DNA from: Halomonas colorata
GTDB lineage: Bacteria > Pseudomonadota > Gammaproteobacteria > Pseudomonadales > Halomonadaceae
NCBI RefSeq assembly: GCF_014897985.1
Contig: NZ_JABUZA010000016.1
Location: 18,191 to 82,190 of the forward strand
Direction: 5' to 3'
DNA: 64,000 bases
Of the stretch, positions 53,492-62,775 are shown piece after piece. Under the pieces are notes generated by a model. It was not told the origin of the DNA, did no database searches, and saw only the letters and a program-made list of their open reading frames with translations. Each line of letters starts with the position of its first letter. Position 1 is the stretch's first letter. The position numbers and the translations under genes are program-made.

Positions 53492-53881
53492 TTAATCACC
53501 GATAACCATAACGGCTTCGGCTTCTACCTGGCTGCCTTTGGGAAGCGCTTTCACACCCACCGCGGCGCGGGCCGGAAACGGTGAGGAGAAGAACTCTTCC
53601 ATCACTTTATTGACGATGGCGAAGTTATCCAGATCGACCAGATACAAATTCAGTTTAACCACATCGCTAAGCGATCCCATCGCCTCTTCGCATACCGCTT
53701 TCAGGTTGGCAAACACCTGACGCGCCTGCGCTTCAAAATCCTCGGACACCAGCTCCATGGTGGTCGGGTCCAGCGGAATCTGACCAGAAAGATAGACCGT
53801 ATTACCGGCTTTAATGGCCTGCGAGTATGGACCAATCGCGGCGGGGGCTTTATCGGTATTAATAACAGCTTTGTTGCTCAT
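53492..53881 (-). CDS. ridA: Reactive intermediate deaminase RidA
   Basis: A 129-residue RidA/YjgF protein that hydrolyses toxic enamine or imine intermediates from PLP enzymes such as Ilv[39 protein letters not shown] segment, and [25 protein letters not shown] with the conserved Arg and Glu are present. It follows spoT by 172 bases in the same direction. Its start precedes an AT-rich stretch with repeated TAACATTA-type elements. Confidence 0.94.
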   Translation of the reverse strand: MSNKAVINTDKAPAAIGPYSQAIKAGNTVYLSGQIPLDPTTMELVSEDFEAQARQVFANLKAVCEEAMGSLSDVVKLNLYLVDLDNFAIVNKVMEEFFSSPFPARAAVGVKALPKGSQVEAEAVMVIGD

Positions 53882-54053
53882 ACGATGTCTCGCTCCTGAG
53901 TTCTTAACATTAGTTTTAACATTAATAGTTATTTAGCGTTAATTATCTAACTAGCTTATTTATCTAACGTTTTTATTAGAATATGAAGACTCGCCGCCAT
54001 AGCACGGCATGGCCGATGCACAATAACGATTCAGCCAAACTGGTATTACGGCT

Positions 54054-56189
54054 TTAATTGGTCATACGCGTAATTTTGCTTACATTAGGCAAGTTACGGA
54101 TACGCTTTATAATGCGCGCAAGATGAACGCGACCTTTCACAGACAGGGTTAGATTGACCGTAGAGAGACGCGCATCGCGCTCTTCGATACCGATGCGCTC
54201 AATATTGGCGTCGGCATCGGTGACAAGGCCAGCAAGCTCGGCCACAAGGCCACGCCGGCTTTCAATTTCAATTCGCAGCGCCACCGGAAAGTCTTCATCA
54301 ATGGTTTCAGACCACTCCAGCGTGAACAGCTTGTCCGGGTCGTTTTTATGTTCAATAAGATTGCGGCACTCGGCGCGGTGAACGACAAGCCCCTTGCCCA
54401 TGGAAAGATGCCCAAGCACCGGGTCACCGGGTAGCGGATGGCAACAGCGCGCAAAGTTGATCACCATGCCTTCACCGCCGCTGATCAATACGGCTTTGCC
54501 GCTATCAACCGCGGCAAAATTAGCATCGTGACGCCCGCCATGAGCGATATCGACTAATCGTCTGGCCACTACATGCGCCATACGGTTGCCTAATCCCAGC
54601 GACTCTAGAAGCGCATCCTGGGAGGCCACATCCAACTCTTTAAACGCCAGCTTGAGCAGATTCTCATCAAGCTCTTCCAGGCTGGTTTCAAAGGGTGTGA
54701 GCGCCTTATTAAGCAATCGACGGCCCAGGGTAATCGCTTCAGTCTGCTGCTGATGCTTCAGGGCATGACGAATCGCCGAGCGCGCCTTCGCGGTGGATAC
54801 AAAACTCAGCCAGGCAAGGTTAGGGCGTGCGCCGGGCGCGGTAATGATCTCAAGCGTCTGACCGCTTTCCAGGCGCGTTGAAAGCGGCGCCAAGTGACGG
54901 TCGATACGGCAGGCAATACAGTTATTGCCGATATCGGTATGCACGCTGTAGGCAAAGTCGATCACCGTCGCGCCCTGAGGCAGCTCCATGATGTCGCCCT
55001 TGGGGGTAAACACGTAGATATCATCGGGGAACAGGTCGTTTTTGACGTGTTCGATAAATTCCAACGAGTTACCCGCATGGCGCTGCATTTCCAGAAGCCC
55101 CTTGACCCAGGCGCGGGCGCGGGCGTGGCTGCCTTCGGCAATCGGATGGGTCGTTTGCCCTGCTTTATAAAGCCAGTGGGCAGCGATGCCGTTATTAGCC
55201 ATGGCCTCCATCTCTCGGGTGCGGATCTGGACTTCGATCGGCATGCCGCGCGGGCCAAACAGCGTAGTATGCAGACTTTGATAGCCGTTGGCCTTGGGGA
55301 TGGCAATATAGTCTTTAAAGCGCCCCGGTACCGGCTTATACAGGTTATGCACCACGCCCAGGATACGATAGCAGCTGGCTACGTCCTCGGTAATGATACG
55401 GAACCCGAACACGTCCATGATTTCTGCAAACGGCTTACGCTGGTCGCGCATCTTCTTATAGATCGACAGCAGATGCTTTTGCCGTCCCACCACCGTGCCT
55501 TGAAGCACTTCGTCATCCAGGCTTTGCTGTAGCGATGCCTGAATTTCACGCATGGCGCTGCGCCGATGGCCACGCGCGTTGGCTACGGCCCGCTTGATGC
55601 GCTCTGAGCGCATGGGGTGGATCGCCTGAAAGGAGAGATCTTCAAGCTCGATGCGGATCGTATTAATACCCAGCCGGCCAGCAATACGCGCATATATCTC
55701 CAGCGTTTCACGGGCAATGCGGCGTTTTTTATCCGGCCTGAGCGCGCCGAGGGTGCGCATGTTATGCAGCCGGTCGGCAAGCTTGACGATAATGACGCGA
55801 ATATCCCGCGACATTGCCAACACCATCTTCTGAAAATTTTCCGCTTGAGCCACGGCTTTATCTTCAAAAGTGATTTGAGTCAGCTTGGAAACGCCATCGA
55901 CAAGCTCCGCCACGGGCTTGCCAAACTGGGCCGCCAGGGCTTTCTTGGAAACGCCGGTATCTTCGATGACATCATGCAGCATGGCCGCCATCAGGCTTTG
56001 ATGGTCCATGTGCATATTGGCCAGAATATTGGCGACCGCCAGCGGGTGGGTAACGTAGGGCTCGCCTGAACGCCGACGCTGGCCGTCATGGGCCTGCTCG
56101 GCGTAGTAAAAGGCGCGTTTGACCTGCTGGATCTCGTCCGAGGGTAAGTAGCCGCCGAGTCGATCGGCCAGGTCATCAATGGTGAACAT
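54054..56189 (-). CDS. spoT: Bifunctional (p)ppGpp synthase/hydrolase SpoT
   Basis: A 711-residue RSH enzyme. The hydrolase HD domain includes YVTHPLAVANILANMHMD and MLHDVIEDTGV; the synthase domain follows with RMRDQRKPFAEIMDVFGFRIITED, then TGS (VFTPKGDIMELPQGATVIDFAYSVH), a helical/zinc-finger-like CCHPLPGDPVLGH block and a C-terminal ACT domain. The intact HD motif argues for SpoT rather than RelA. It lies 26 bases after rpoZ, as in most gammaproteobacteria. Confidence 0.95.
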   Translation of the reverse strand: MFTIDDLADRLGGYLPSDEIQQVKRAFYYAEQAHDGQRRRSGEPYVTHPLAVANILANMHMDHQSLMAAMLHDVIEDTGVSKKALAAQFGKPVAELVDGVSKLTQITFEDKAVAQAENFQKMVLAMSRDIRVIIVKLADRLHNMRTLGALRPDKKRRIARETLEIYARIAGRLGINTIRIELEDLSFQAIHPMRSERIKRAVANARGHRRSAMREIQASLQQSLDDEVLQGTVVGRQKHLLSIYKKMRDQRKPFAEIMDVFGFRIITEDVASCYRILGVVHNLYKPVPGRFKDYIAIPKANGYQSLHTTLFGPRGMPIEVQIRTREMEAMANNGIAAHWLYKAGQTTHPIAEGSHARARAWVKGLLEMQRHAGNSLEFIEHVKNDLFPDDIYVFTPKGDIMELPQGATVIDFAYSVHTDIGNNCIACRIDRHLAPLSTRLESGQTLEIITAPGARPNLAWLSFVSTAKARSAIRHALKHQQQTEAITLGRRLLNKALTPFETSLEELDENLLKLAFKELDVASQDALLESLGLGNRMAHVVARRLVDIAHGGRHDANFAAVDSGKAVLISGGEGMVINFARCCHPLPGDPVLGHLSMGKGLVVHRAECRNLIEHKNDPDKLFTLEWSETIDEDFPVALRIEIESRRGLVAELAGLVTDADANIERIGIEERDARLSTVNLTLSVKGRVHLARIIKRIRNLPNVSKITRMTN

Positions 56190-56214
56190 TTACCGCGCCC
56201 CTATCCGTTCAGCC

Positions 56215-56475
56215 TTAGTCGTCGATCTGAGCGCTGGGCGCCATAGCAGGGCGCGCGCGAACAGGTGCTTCAACCGGCTCGTCGAGTACGGTGTGATCGA
56301 CAAGACCTGCGGCAATTTCACGCAGTGCCATTACGGTGGGCTTGTCATTTTCCCAGGCCAGTTGGGCATCGCGCGAACCGCGGGCCAGCTGACGAGCACG
56401 CTGGGTGGAAATCATCACCAGCTTGAAGCGGTTTTCGACATTTTCCAGACAATCTTCAACAGTTACGCGAGCCAT
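56215..56475 (-). CDS. rpoZ: RNA polymerase omega subunit
   Basis: An 86-residue Rpo[29 protein letters not shown] and [17 protein letters not shown] are the conserved helices that clamp the beta' C-terminus. The C-terminal tail ([20 protein letters not shown]) is long and Pro/Ala-rich, as is common in Halomonas relatives. It sits between gmk (107 bases) and spoT (26 bases). Confidence 0.95.
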   Translation of the reverse strand: MARVTVEDCLENVENRFKLVMISTQRARQLARGSRDAQLAWENDKPTVMALREIAAGLVDHTVLDEPVEAPVRARPAMAPSAQIDD

Positions 56476-56582
56476 GGGGGCCTTCCTGTAATGACAACGC
56501 CGGGCCGACGTTGTTGGATAACGTCACCGACCCAGCGAAAAATGTGATGATAGGACCTTATAGATTACTCGACGCTAGGCGC

Positions 56583-57197
56583 TTATGACAAGAGTGCATC
56601 GAGTAGCGGGGCGTGCCGCTCGCTGACAGTGGCGAGCGTTAGACGACGGCTGATCACCAACGACTGCAGTTCCTGAAGCGCCGTGGTGAAGTCATCGTTA
56701 ATCACCAGATAATCATACTCGTTAAAGTGTGACATTTCGCTAACCGCATCGCGCATACGCCGCGCGATCACCGCGTGCTCGTCGGTACCGCGACTCGCCA
56801 AGCGGCGCTCCAATTCATCGCGCGACGGAGGCAGAATAAAAATAGATACCGCATTCGGCATTTGCTCGCGTACCTGCTGCGCGCCCTGCCAATCGATTTC
56901 CAAGATCACATCCTGACCCGCCTCCAGCAGCGTTTGCGCTGCCTTGCGCGACGTGCCGTAGTAATTATCGAAGACTTTGGCATACTCAAAGAAATCGCCA
57001 CGCTTAATCATCGCCTCAAAATCCGGCACGTCGATGAAATGGTAATTCACACCATCCACCTCACCCTCACGCTTAGCACGCGTAGTGTGCGATACCGAGA
57101 CCTGAATGCCATCAAGACTTTCAATCAGCTCACGAACCAAGCTGGTTTTGCCCGCACCTGACGGCGCCGAAACAATAAAAAGCGTACCTTGGGACAT
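56583..57197 (-). CDS. gmk: Guanylate kinase
   Basis: A 204-residue kinase that turns GMP into GDP. P-loop SAPSGAGKTSLVREL, GMP-binding SVSHTTRAKREGEVDGVNYHF, YAKVFDNYYGTSRKA, and VILEIDWQGAQQVRE are present. GTACCTTGGG... downstream of its start is ordinary. It is first in gmk-rpoZ-spoT. Confidence 0.95.
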   Translation of the reverse strand: MSQGTLFIVSAPSGAGKTSLVRELIESLDGIQVSVSHTTRAKREGEVDGVNYHFIDVPDFEAMIKRGDFFEYAKVFDNYYGTSRKAAQTLLEAGQDVILEIDWQGAQQVREQMPNAVSIFILPPSRDELERRLASRGTDEHAVIARRMRDAVSEMSHFNEYDYLVINDDFTTALQELQSLVISRRLTLATVSERHAPLLDALLS

Positions 57198-57233
57198 TAA
57201 GCGCTTCCCTAGTTAGCGAAAAAGAAAACATGG

Positions 57234-57276
57234 TTTAAAAAAACTTAGTTTAAAAAACACGGCTTAAAAAACATAG
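57234..57276. repeat. Three short AT-rich tandem units ahead of gmk
   Basis: Three imperfect 14-15-base units, each a TTTAAAAAA-like core followed by C and four to five bases, run without gaps in the gmk upstream region (starts at 57234, 57249 and 57263). The phasing of A tracts at about 14-15 bases does not match one helical turn, so bending is not implied. Perhaps a simple slippage product or an UP-like element. Confidence 0.5.
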
Positions 57277-57377
57277 TGGGCGAAACACGTAGCCCAGCAA
57301 CAAGTTTATAAAGGTGCGCAGTATCGCACACCCACCGCGTGGACTGTAGCGTTTGCGTGAATACACAAGGAGGTTAG

Positions 57378-58073
57378 ATGCGCAGCACGCTGTTTATATT
57401 ATTGCTGATTGCCATTGGGGTAGCCGTACAGAAAGGCATTATTGAAATCCCTCGCCACTGGGCGCCGTGGGCTCCTCTCTATGTCGATGACCCAATCACT
57501 CCTATCACTCAGCTGAAAATTAAACGTTTAAGCGGTGACAGAGAAGCCTGCCTGGCCGCGCTGAATACCGTGCCCGATGGCGAACTTAGCTATACACCCC
57601 TTGCCGATTACGCGCCCACGGCAAGCTGCCCGCTCACCAATATTGTGCGTATGCAGTCCAGCAGCGTACGGTTTAACCAAAGCTTTGTTGCCACCTGCCC
57701 GCTGGCCCTTGCCTGGGTGATGTATGAACGCCATGAGTTACAGCCTGCGGCCCAGGAGATAATGGGCAGCCCTGTTCGCCAGGTTGATCACGTGGGCAGC
57801 TTCGCCTGCCGTAATATCTATCACCGAGAAAACGCCCGGCGCAGCGAACACGCGACAGCTGAAGCGCTGGATGTCATCGGCTTTCGATTCGAGAATGGAC
57901 AGCGCATTACGCTGATTAAACACTGGGATGATGAAGGAAGCGTTGGAGAGTTTTTACGGGCAGCGCGGGATGGCGCTTGCGGCACGTTTGGTAACGTATT
58001 AGGCCCTGATTATAACGCCGCGCACGCCGATCATTTTCATATGGGCATGCGCGGCTTCAGGCTATGTCGTTAA
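57378..58073 (+). CDS. Extensin-like family protein
   Basis: A 231-residue protein with an N-terminal membrane anchor or signal (LFILLLIAIGVAVQ). The C-terminal half has VRQVDHVGSFACRNIYHRE, RRSEHATAEALDVIGFRFENG, and NAAHADHFHMGMRG, the His-x-x-Ala/H-x-D-x-F-H metal-peptidase-like pattern of the extensin-like (D-Ala-D-Ala carboxypeptidase-related) family. It is probably a periplasmic peptidoglycan protein. Conserved Cys (ACRNIY, CGTFGN) may pair. AAGGAGGTTAG precedes the start. Confidence 0.82.
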   Translation: MRSTLFILLLIAIGVAVQKGIIEIPRHWAPWAPLYVDDPITPITQLKIKRLSGDREACLAALNTVPDGELSYTPLADYAPTASCPLTNIVRMQSSSVRFNQSFVATCPLALAWVMYERHELQPAAQEIMGSPVRQVDHVGSFACRNIYHRENARRSEHATAEALDVIGFRFENGQRITLIKHWDDEGSVGEFLRAARDGACGTFGNVLGPDYNAAHADHFHMGMRGFRLCR

Positions 58074-58146
58074 CATCTAGCTCGTTAACATCTATCGCAA
58101 CGTGGCTGAATACTGATTGCGTCATAGCCGGTGCTGAATATAGCGC

Positions 58147-58398
58147 TTAATCCAGGCTGATATCTTCTCGGTCGGTCGCGGCACCGGTTGCCGCGCCAAC
58201 GCCGCCGCCGATCACCGCACCCTGACCGATGCTGCCGCCGGTTGCCGCTGCCGCCCCGGCGCCTACCGCCGCGCCAACACCTGCGCCGCTGGCCGCACGT
58301 TCACCGGTGGTCGTACCGCAGCCTGCTAAGCCTAGCGTTAATGCGGCGATAGCACTGAGGGTCAAGATACGCGATTTTTTCGTCATTTGAGTATGCAT
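58147..58398 (-). CDS. Glycine-zipper lipoprotein
   Basis: An 83-residue lipoprotein. Signal and lipobox LTLGLAGC put the lipidated Cys near residue 27. The mature part is a glycine zipper of G-x3-G repeats (GAGVGAAVGAGAAAATGGSIGQGAVIGGGVGAATGA), a membrane-packing motif as in Lpp-associated or OsmB-like proteins. The full Shine-Dalgarno GGAGGTGA precedes the start. Likely outer-membrane stress protein; exact role unknown. Confidence 0.82.
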   Translation of the reverse strand: MHTQMTKKSRILTLSAIAALTLGLAGCGTTTGERAASGAGVGAAVGAGAAAATGGSIGQGAVIGGGVGAATGAATDREDISLD

Positions 58399-58467
58399 GG
58401 GGTCACCTCCTTATGGGTTCCACCCTATACACATTAGAGACGATTAGGCTATTTTGCCACTTTCGCG

Positions 58468-59670
58468 CTACCGGGCGTGGGCGGCCACTGGCTCAGGGCT
58501 ACGTTTTTCAAGCCATTTTCCGAAGAAGAAAATAGCCAGTCCACAGAGTGCCAGACCAGTGCCGACCGGCCCCGTGCTCGACCAGTCAAAGCCTGCGCTG
58601 ATCACAAGCCCGGCAAGCCAGGCACCCAAAGCATTAGCACCGTTGAACGCTGCATGGTTAAGCGAAGCCGCCATGGTCTGAGCATTGCCCGCCACATCCA
58701 TTAACCGGGTTTGCAGTGACGGGGCAAGCGCCATACAGGTGCCCACCAGGCCGACAAACAAGAGTCCTGACCAGACGTAATCGGCGGCAAAGTAGTACCC
58801 GCCCTGAATAACGGCGCACCAGATCAGAATGCGCGGAATAGCACGCATCAGGTTTCTGTCGGCCATGCGCCCGCCGACCAGGTTACCGATAATCGATCCA
58901 ATGCCGAAAATCACCAGCACCAGCGGCCCCAGTGCCTCGCTCATGCCCGCCTGCTGCGTCAATGTCGGCATCACGTAGCTGAAAATCGAGAACATGCCGC
59001 CACAGCCTACGCAGGCAATCGCAACCGTCACCAGCACACGCTGTTTCACCAGCGCCGACAGCTCACGCAATGGGCTTGCCAGCGCATCGAAGGGTTGTAA
59101 AGGTACCCATAGCCGAATCAACATAGCCGTCAGCAAGGCAATGACGCCTACACCCACAAAGGCGATCTGCCAGCCAAACTGATTTCCCGCCCAGGTGCCC
59201 AGCGGTGCGCCAATCAAGATAGCCGTCGTCAAGCCCAGCATGACCCGTGAAATGGCCCGGGCGCGCTGATCAACCGGCACGGCTCCCGCAGCAACCAGCG
59301 CGGCCACACCAAAGTAAGCGCCATGCGGCAGGCCCGCGATAAAGCGCAGCCCCACAAACGACCAGAACCCCGGCGCCATGGCACTGGCAATATTGCCCAC
59401 AGCAAATACCAGCATCAAAACAATCAGTAGCGCCCGCTTGGGCACGCGCGCGGCCAGGGCGGAAATCAGCGGCGCCCCCACCACAACGCCCAGCGCATAG
59501 CTGCTGATCGCATAGCCGACTTGCGGCACACTGACCGCCAGATCCCCCGCGACGCGGTTCATCAGCCCCATGATCACAAATTCACTGGTGCCGATACCAA
59601 ATCCACCTAGCGCCAAGGCAAATTCGGCCAGACGCGGATTACGCGCCAGCCCCTGGGTCGACTCTTGCAT
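58468..59670 (-). CDS. MFS transporter (AraJ-type)
   Basis: A 400-residue MFS exporter with 12 helices. The N-terminal LGGFGIGTSEFVIMGLMNRVAGDLAV is typical of the DHA1 sugar-efflux (AraJ/NepI-like) group; the helix 2-3 loop motif G-x-x-x-(D/E)-R-x-P(K/R) appears as AARVPKRALLI, and motif C is VMLGLTTAILIGAPLGTWAG. GGGAG lies six bases ahead of the ATG at 59668-59670; a TTG four codons upstream is less likely. It is divergent from the glycosylase. Substrate unknown. Confidence 0.85.
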   Translation of the reverse strand: MQESTQGLARNPRLAEFALALGGFGIGTSEFVIMGLMNRVAGDLAVSVPQVGYAISSYALGVVVGAPLISALAARVPKRALLIVLMLVFAVGNIASAMAPGFWSFVGLRFIAGLPHGAYFGVAALVAAGAVPVDQRARAISRVMLGLTTAILIGAPLGTWAGNQFGWQIAFVGVGVIALLTAMLIRLWVPLQPFDALASPLRELSALVKQRVLVTVAIACVGCGGMFSIFSYVMPTLTQQAGMSEALGPLVLVIFGIGSIIGNLVGGRMADRNLMRAIPRILIWCAVIQGGYYFAADYVWSGLLFVGLVGTCMALAPSLQTRLMDVAGNAQTMAASLNHAAFNGANALGAWLAGLVISAGFDWSSTGPVGTGLALCGLAIFFFGKWLEKRSPEPVAAHAR

Positions 59671-59877
59671 TTTTTCTCCCAACGCACGCCTGGCGTGCTG
59701 CTCTTGCTAATGGCTAACAGATAATGATCGCAAGACTAGACGAAAGTATAAATATGTTCAGCAAAATATTAGCAGGCGAATATTTCACTTTAACAAGCTA
59801 GCCATTGAAGCACGCCCAGGTTTGAAGGCTTAATAAACACCAACGCCTATCGATGTTCTACATAAGGAAGGCCGTTT

Positions 59878-60489
59878 ATGACCCCTGAAACAATCGAACA
59901 CGCCATGCAGGCGTTAGCCAAGGCTGACCCGGATATAGCTCGTGCCCTTCCGCTGGTGGGTGCGCCTTCACCACGCGTGCGTGATAAAGGCTTTGCGACG
60001 TTCTTCTCCACCATCGTTAGCCAGCAGCTCTCCACCGAAGCAGCCCGCGCGATTATGGGCCGGGTGAATACCCTACTGCCCGAGCTGCACGCCAAGGCGG
60101 TCATCGACACCGAAGGTCAGGCACTACGCGATGCGGGTCTCTCGTGGCGCAAAATCGAGTACGCCAAGGGGCTTGCCGAAGCAGAGCTTGCCGGCACCTT
60201 CAGTGCCGACGGGCTTGAACATCTAAGCGATGAAGACGTGATTGCCACGATTACTCAACTGCGCGGTTTTGGGCGCTGGAGTGCGGAAATCTACCTGATG
60301 TTCTCGCTCAAACGCCCGGACATCTTCCCCGCCGACGACCTCGCCCTGCGCGTAGCATTAGGCCGCCTAAAAGGCCTTGACGACAAACCCACACCCAAGC
60401 AGGCGCGAAATCTTACGGAACACTGGGCGCCCTGGCGCAGCGTGGGCTCGCTGTTTCTGTGGCACTACTATCGCGGCGAACCGGTTTAA
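59878..60489 (+). CDS. HhH-GPD DNA glycosylase (AlkA-like)
   Basis: A 203-residue base-excision glycosylase. The fold starts with FATFFSTIVSQQLSTEAARAI, the HhH is ITQLRGFGRWSAEIYLMFSL, and the catalytic Asp is in FPADDLALRVALG, with a following W-A-P-W-R-S. It lacks the N-terminal domain of E. coli AlkA, like the short MAG-type 3-methyladenine glycosylases. It removes alkylated bases. GGAAGG precedes the ATG. Convergent with pirin. Confidence 0.88.
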   Translation: MTPETIEHAMQALAKADPDIARALPLVGAPSPRVRDKGFATFFSTIVSQQLSTEAARAIMGRVNTLLPELHAKAVIDTEGQALRDAGLSWRKIEYAKGLAEAELAGTFSADGLEHLSDEDVIATITQLRGFGRWSAEIYLMFSLKRPDIFPADDLALRVALGRLKGLDDKPTPKQARNLTEHWAPWRSVGSLFLWHYYRGEPV

Positions 60490-60500
60490 GGCGAAAGCCA

Positions 60501-61376
60501 CTAAGCGCTCAGCCCACCAAATTTTCCGGCCTGGTAGTCCTCGACAGCCTGAACGATCTCATCATGGGTATTCATCACAAACGGCCCGTGGGAGTAGACC
60601 GGCTCGTCGATTACATCACCATGACCAAACAGCAGCTGAGCGTCGCTTGCGGCTTCAATCACAATGCTCTCGCCATCCCGGTCCAGCTCGACCAGTTGGT
60701 GAGGCTTGGCAGGCTCACCACTCACCGTAACGTCGCCATTCACGATATACAGAAACACCTGCCGCCCTGAGGCAACGGGCAACTGCTCGCGCGACCCGGC
60801 AGGCAGCTTAAGTGTCGACATAAACACGTTGGTCAACGTCTCGACAGGGCCGCGCGTATCGCCCCACTCCCCGGCAATCAGGTTCAGCTCAGCGCCGCCC
60901 AGCAGCGTAATCGCCGGGATTGAATCCTGCTGTAAGCCCACATAGCGCGGCTCGCTCATTTTCAGGCGCGAGGGCAGATTGATCCACAGCTGCAGAATTT
61001 CCAGCGGGCCACCCTCACGCAAAAACTCAGGCGGCGAAATTTCCGCATGCACAATACCGCTGCCCGCGGTCATCCACTGCACACCGCCTTTATGAATCAC
61101 GCTCTGGTGCTTAGCGCTATCGGCATGGGCAAGCGAGCCTTCCAGAATAAACGTCACCGTCTCGAAGCCGCGGTGTGGGTGCGGTCCAAACGGCAAGCCT
61201 TGATTATTGGCCGGGTAAACCTGCGGGCCGTGGTGATTCAGAAACAGAAAGGGGTCAAGCTGCTCAAGCTGACGCGCAGGCAGGGGCCGCCGAGTGGTTA
61301 AATCACCGATATCATCGCGGTGGGCCGGGTGCAGGGCGATAACGCGGCGAGCTGAGTTAACGGATGAGTCCGACAT
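60501..61376 (-). CDS. Pirin family protein
   Basis: A 291-residue bicupin. The N-terminal cupin has FGPHPHRGFETVTFILEGSLAHADS and KGGVQWMTAGSGIVHAE, giving the metal ligands His, His, His, Glu typical of pirin; the second cupin has GDVTVSGEPAKPHQLVELDRDG. Pirins bind iron and have quercetinase activity in some cases. It is an intact, ordinary member. Convergent with the glycosylase, with 11 bases between stops. Confidence 0.9.
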   Translation of the reverse strand: MSDSSVNSARRVIALHPAHRDDIGDLTTRRPLPARQLEQLDPFLFLNHHGPQVYPANNQGLPFGPHPHRGFETVTFILEGSLAHADSAKHQSVIHKGGVQWMTAGSGIVHAEISPPEFLREGGPLEILQLWINLPSRLKMSEPRYVGLQQDSIPAITLLGGAELNLIAGEWGDTRGPVETLTNVFMSTLKLPAGSREQLPVASGRQVFLYIVNGDVTVSGEPAKPHQLVELDRDGESIVIEAASDAQLLFGHGDVIDEPVYSHGPFVMNTHDEIVQAVEDYQAGKFGGLSA

Positions 61377-61622
61377 AAAATACTCCTTAACGATTACCTT
61401 TAGCTTAAAACCTAAGCCAAAGGATAAGGAGCGAATAGTTTTCTTTGGATCGTTCTAGGAAATTGATGAGTGCTTAACTACGTATCAGCTAATGCTTAAC
61501 GACTGATGTCTTCTTCAAGCGGTCAGTTTAGCGGCGGCTTACGCTTATATTTTCACAGGTAAAATTTGCTATTGTTGAGGCCGACCTAGTTGCCATCTTT
61601 TATTACGCCTGAGGTTAAGCCT

Positions 61623-62660
61623 ATGACTGAGCAGAACCCAGCGGCCTTTAGCGACCTTGTTAGCGCAATTACCCAGCAGATAGAACAAGCACGCGGACAG
61701 GTGCGCCAAGCCGTCAACACAGCCATGGTGCAAAGCTACTGGGAAATAGGCCGCTTGATTATCGAGCATGAGCAGCAAGGCAGCAGCCGTGCGGAATACG
61801 GCAAGCAGCAGCTACAGCAGCTTTCGCAACAGCTTACCGAGCGGCTGGGTAAGGGCTTTGATGTGCGCAACCTACGTAATATGCGCCAGTTTTATCAAAA
61901 CTATCCAAAACGGAACGCAGTGCGTACCGAATTGAGCTGGACCCACTACCGCACCCTGTTGCGGGTGGAAAATGCTCAAGCCCGCGACTGGTATTTGCAA
62001 GAAGCGATCAATCAAAGCTGGAGCGCGAGAGCTTTAGAGCGCCAGATTAGCGCCCTCTACTACGAGCGCCTGCTAGCCAGTCAGGATAAGGCGCTGGTAG
62101 AACAGGAAGCAAAGGCAAACACCCAGCCGCTGGCGGAAACCGCCAAGGACTACCTGCGCGACCCTTACATCCTGGATTTCCTCAACCTGCAGGATAAAAC
62201 CTATCAGGAAAGTCAGCTAGAGCAGGCGATTATCAGCAACCTGCAGCAGTTTTTACTGGAACTAGGCAAAGGCTTTGCCTTTGTGGAGCGCCAGCAGCGC
62301 ATCCGCTTTGAAGACGAAGATTTCTATATTGATCTAGTGTTTTACAACTTCAAACTGAAGTGCTTTTTACTGGTGGACCTGAAGCTCGGCAAGCTAAAGC
62401 ATCAGGATATCGGCCAGATGGATACCTACGTGCGCCTATATGATGAACAGCGCAAAGGCAGCGATGACAACCCCACCATCGGCTTGGTGCTATGCAGTGA
62501 AAAAAGCGAAGCCGTGGTGAAGTACTCAGTACTCGCTGACCAGAAGCAGCTGTTTGCGGCGAAGTATCTGCCGTATTTGCCTTCCGAGGAAGAGCTCAAA
62601 CGTGAGCTGGAGCGTGAGCGGGCGAAGGCAGTGGAGCAACTTGAGCTGGGCGATGAGTGA
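61623..62660 (+). CDS. YhcG-type PDDEXK nuclease domain protein (DUF1016)
   Basis: A 345-residue protein from the ATG at 61623, with GAGG nine bases ahead. The N-terminal half has VNTAMVQSYWEIGRLIIEHEQQG and LSQQLTERLGKGFDVRNLRNMRQFY, and the C-terminal half has the nuclease core FVERQQRIRFEDEDFYIDLVFYNFKLKCFLLVDLKLGK, with D-x(n)-D-L-K in place of the E-x-K, followed by GQMDTYVRLYDEQ. The family lies in defence islands and is also linked to chromosome maintenance. It is intact here, next to a truncated HsdR at 62776, and likely of mobile origin. Confidence 0.88.
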   Translation: MTEQNPAAFSDLVSAITQQIEQARGQVRQAVNTAMVQSYWEIGRLIIEHEQQGSSRAEYGKQQLQQLSQQLTERLGKGFDVRNLRNMRQFYQNYPKRNAVRTELSWTHYRTLLRVENAQARDWYLQEAINQSWSARALERQISALYYERLLASQDKALVEQEAKANTQPLAETAKDYLRDPYILDFLNLQDKTYQESQLEQAIISNLQQFLLELGKGFAFVERQQRIRFEDEDFYIDLVFYNFKLKCFLLVDLKLGKLKHQDIGQMDTYVRLYDEQRKGSDDNPTIGLVLCSEKSEAVVKYSVLADQKQLFAAKYLPYLPSEEELKRELERERAKAVEQLELGDE

Positions 62661-62775
62661 TCGATAGCACACCCCCAAAAGTAGACTTAGCTAAGCACAC
62701 CCTATTTCATTAGTATGGGTTTTGATGAAGCATTCGCGACAAAGCCAATTTGCAAAGACGTGGAGAGTAAATGTA

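Noticed and set aside
54894..55532. 212-residue open frame on the plus strand
   Set aside because: Antisense to spoT; no domain, and spoT is continuous.
57234..57276. Possible CRISPR or phase-variation repeat
   Set aside because: Only three short contiguous units with no spacers, and not within a coding frame.
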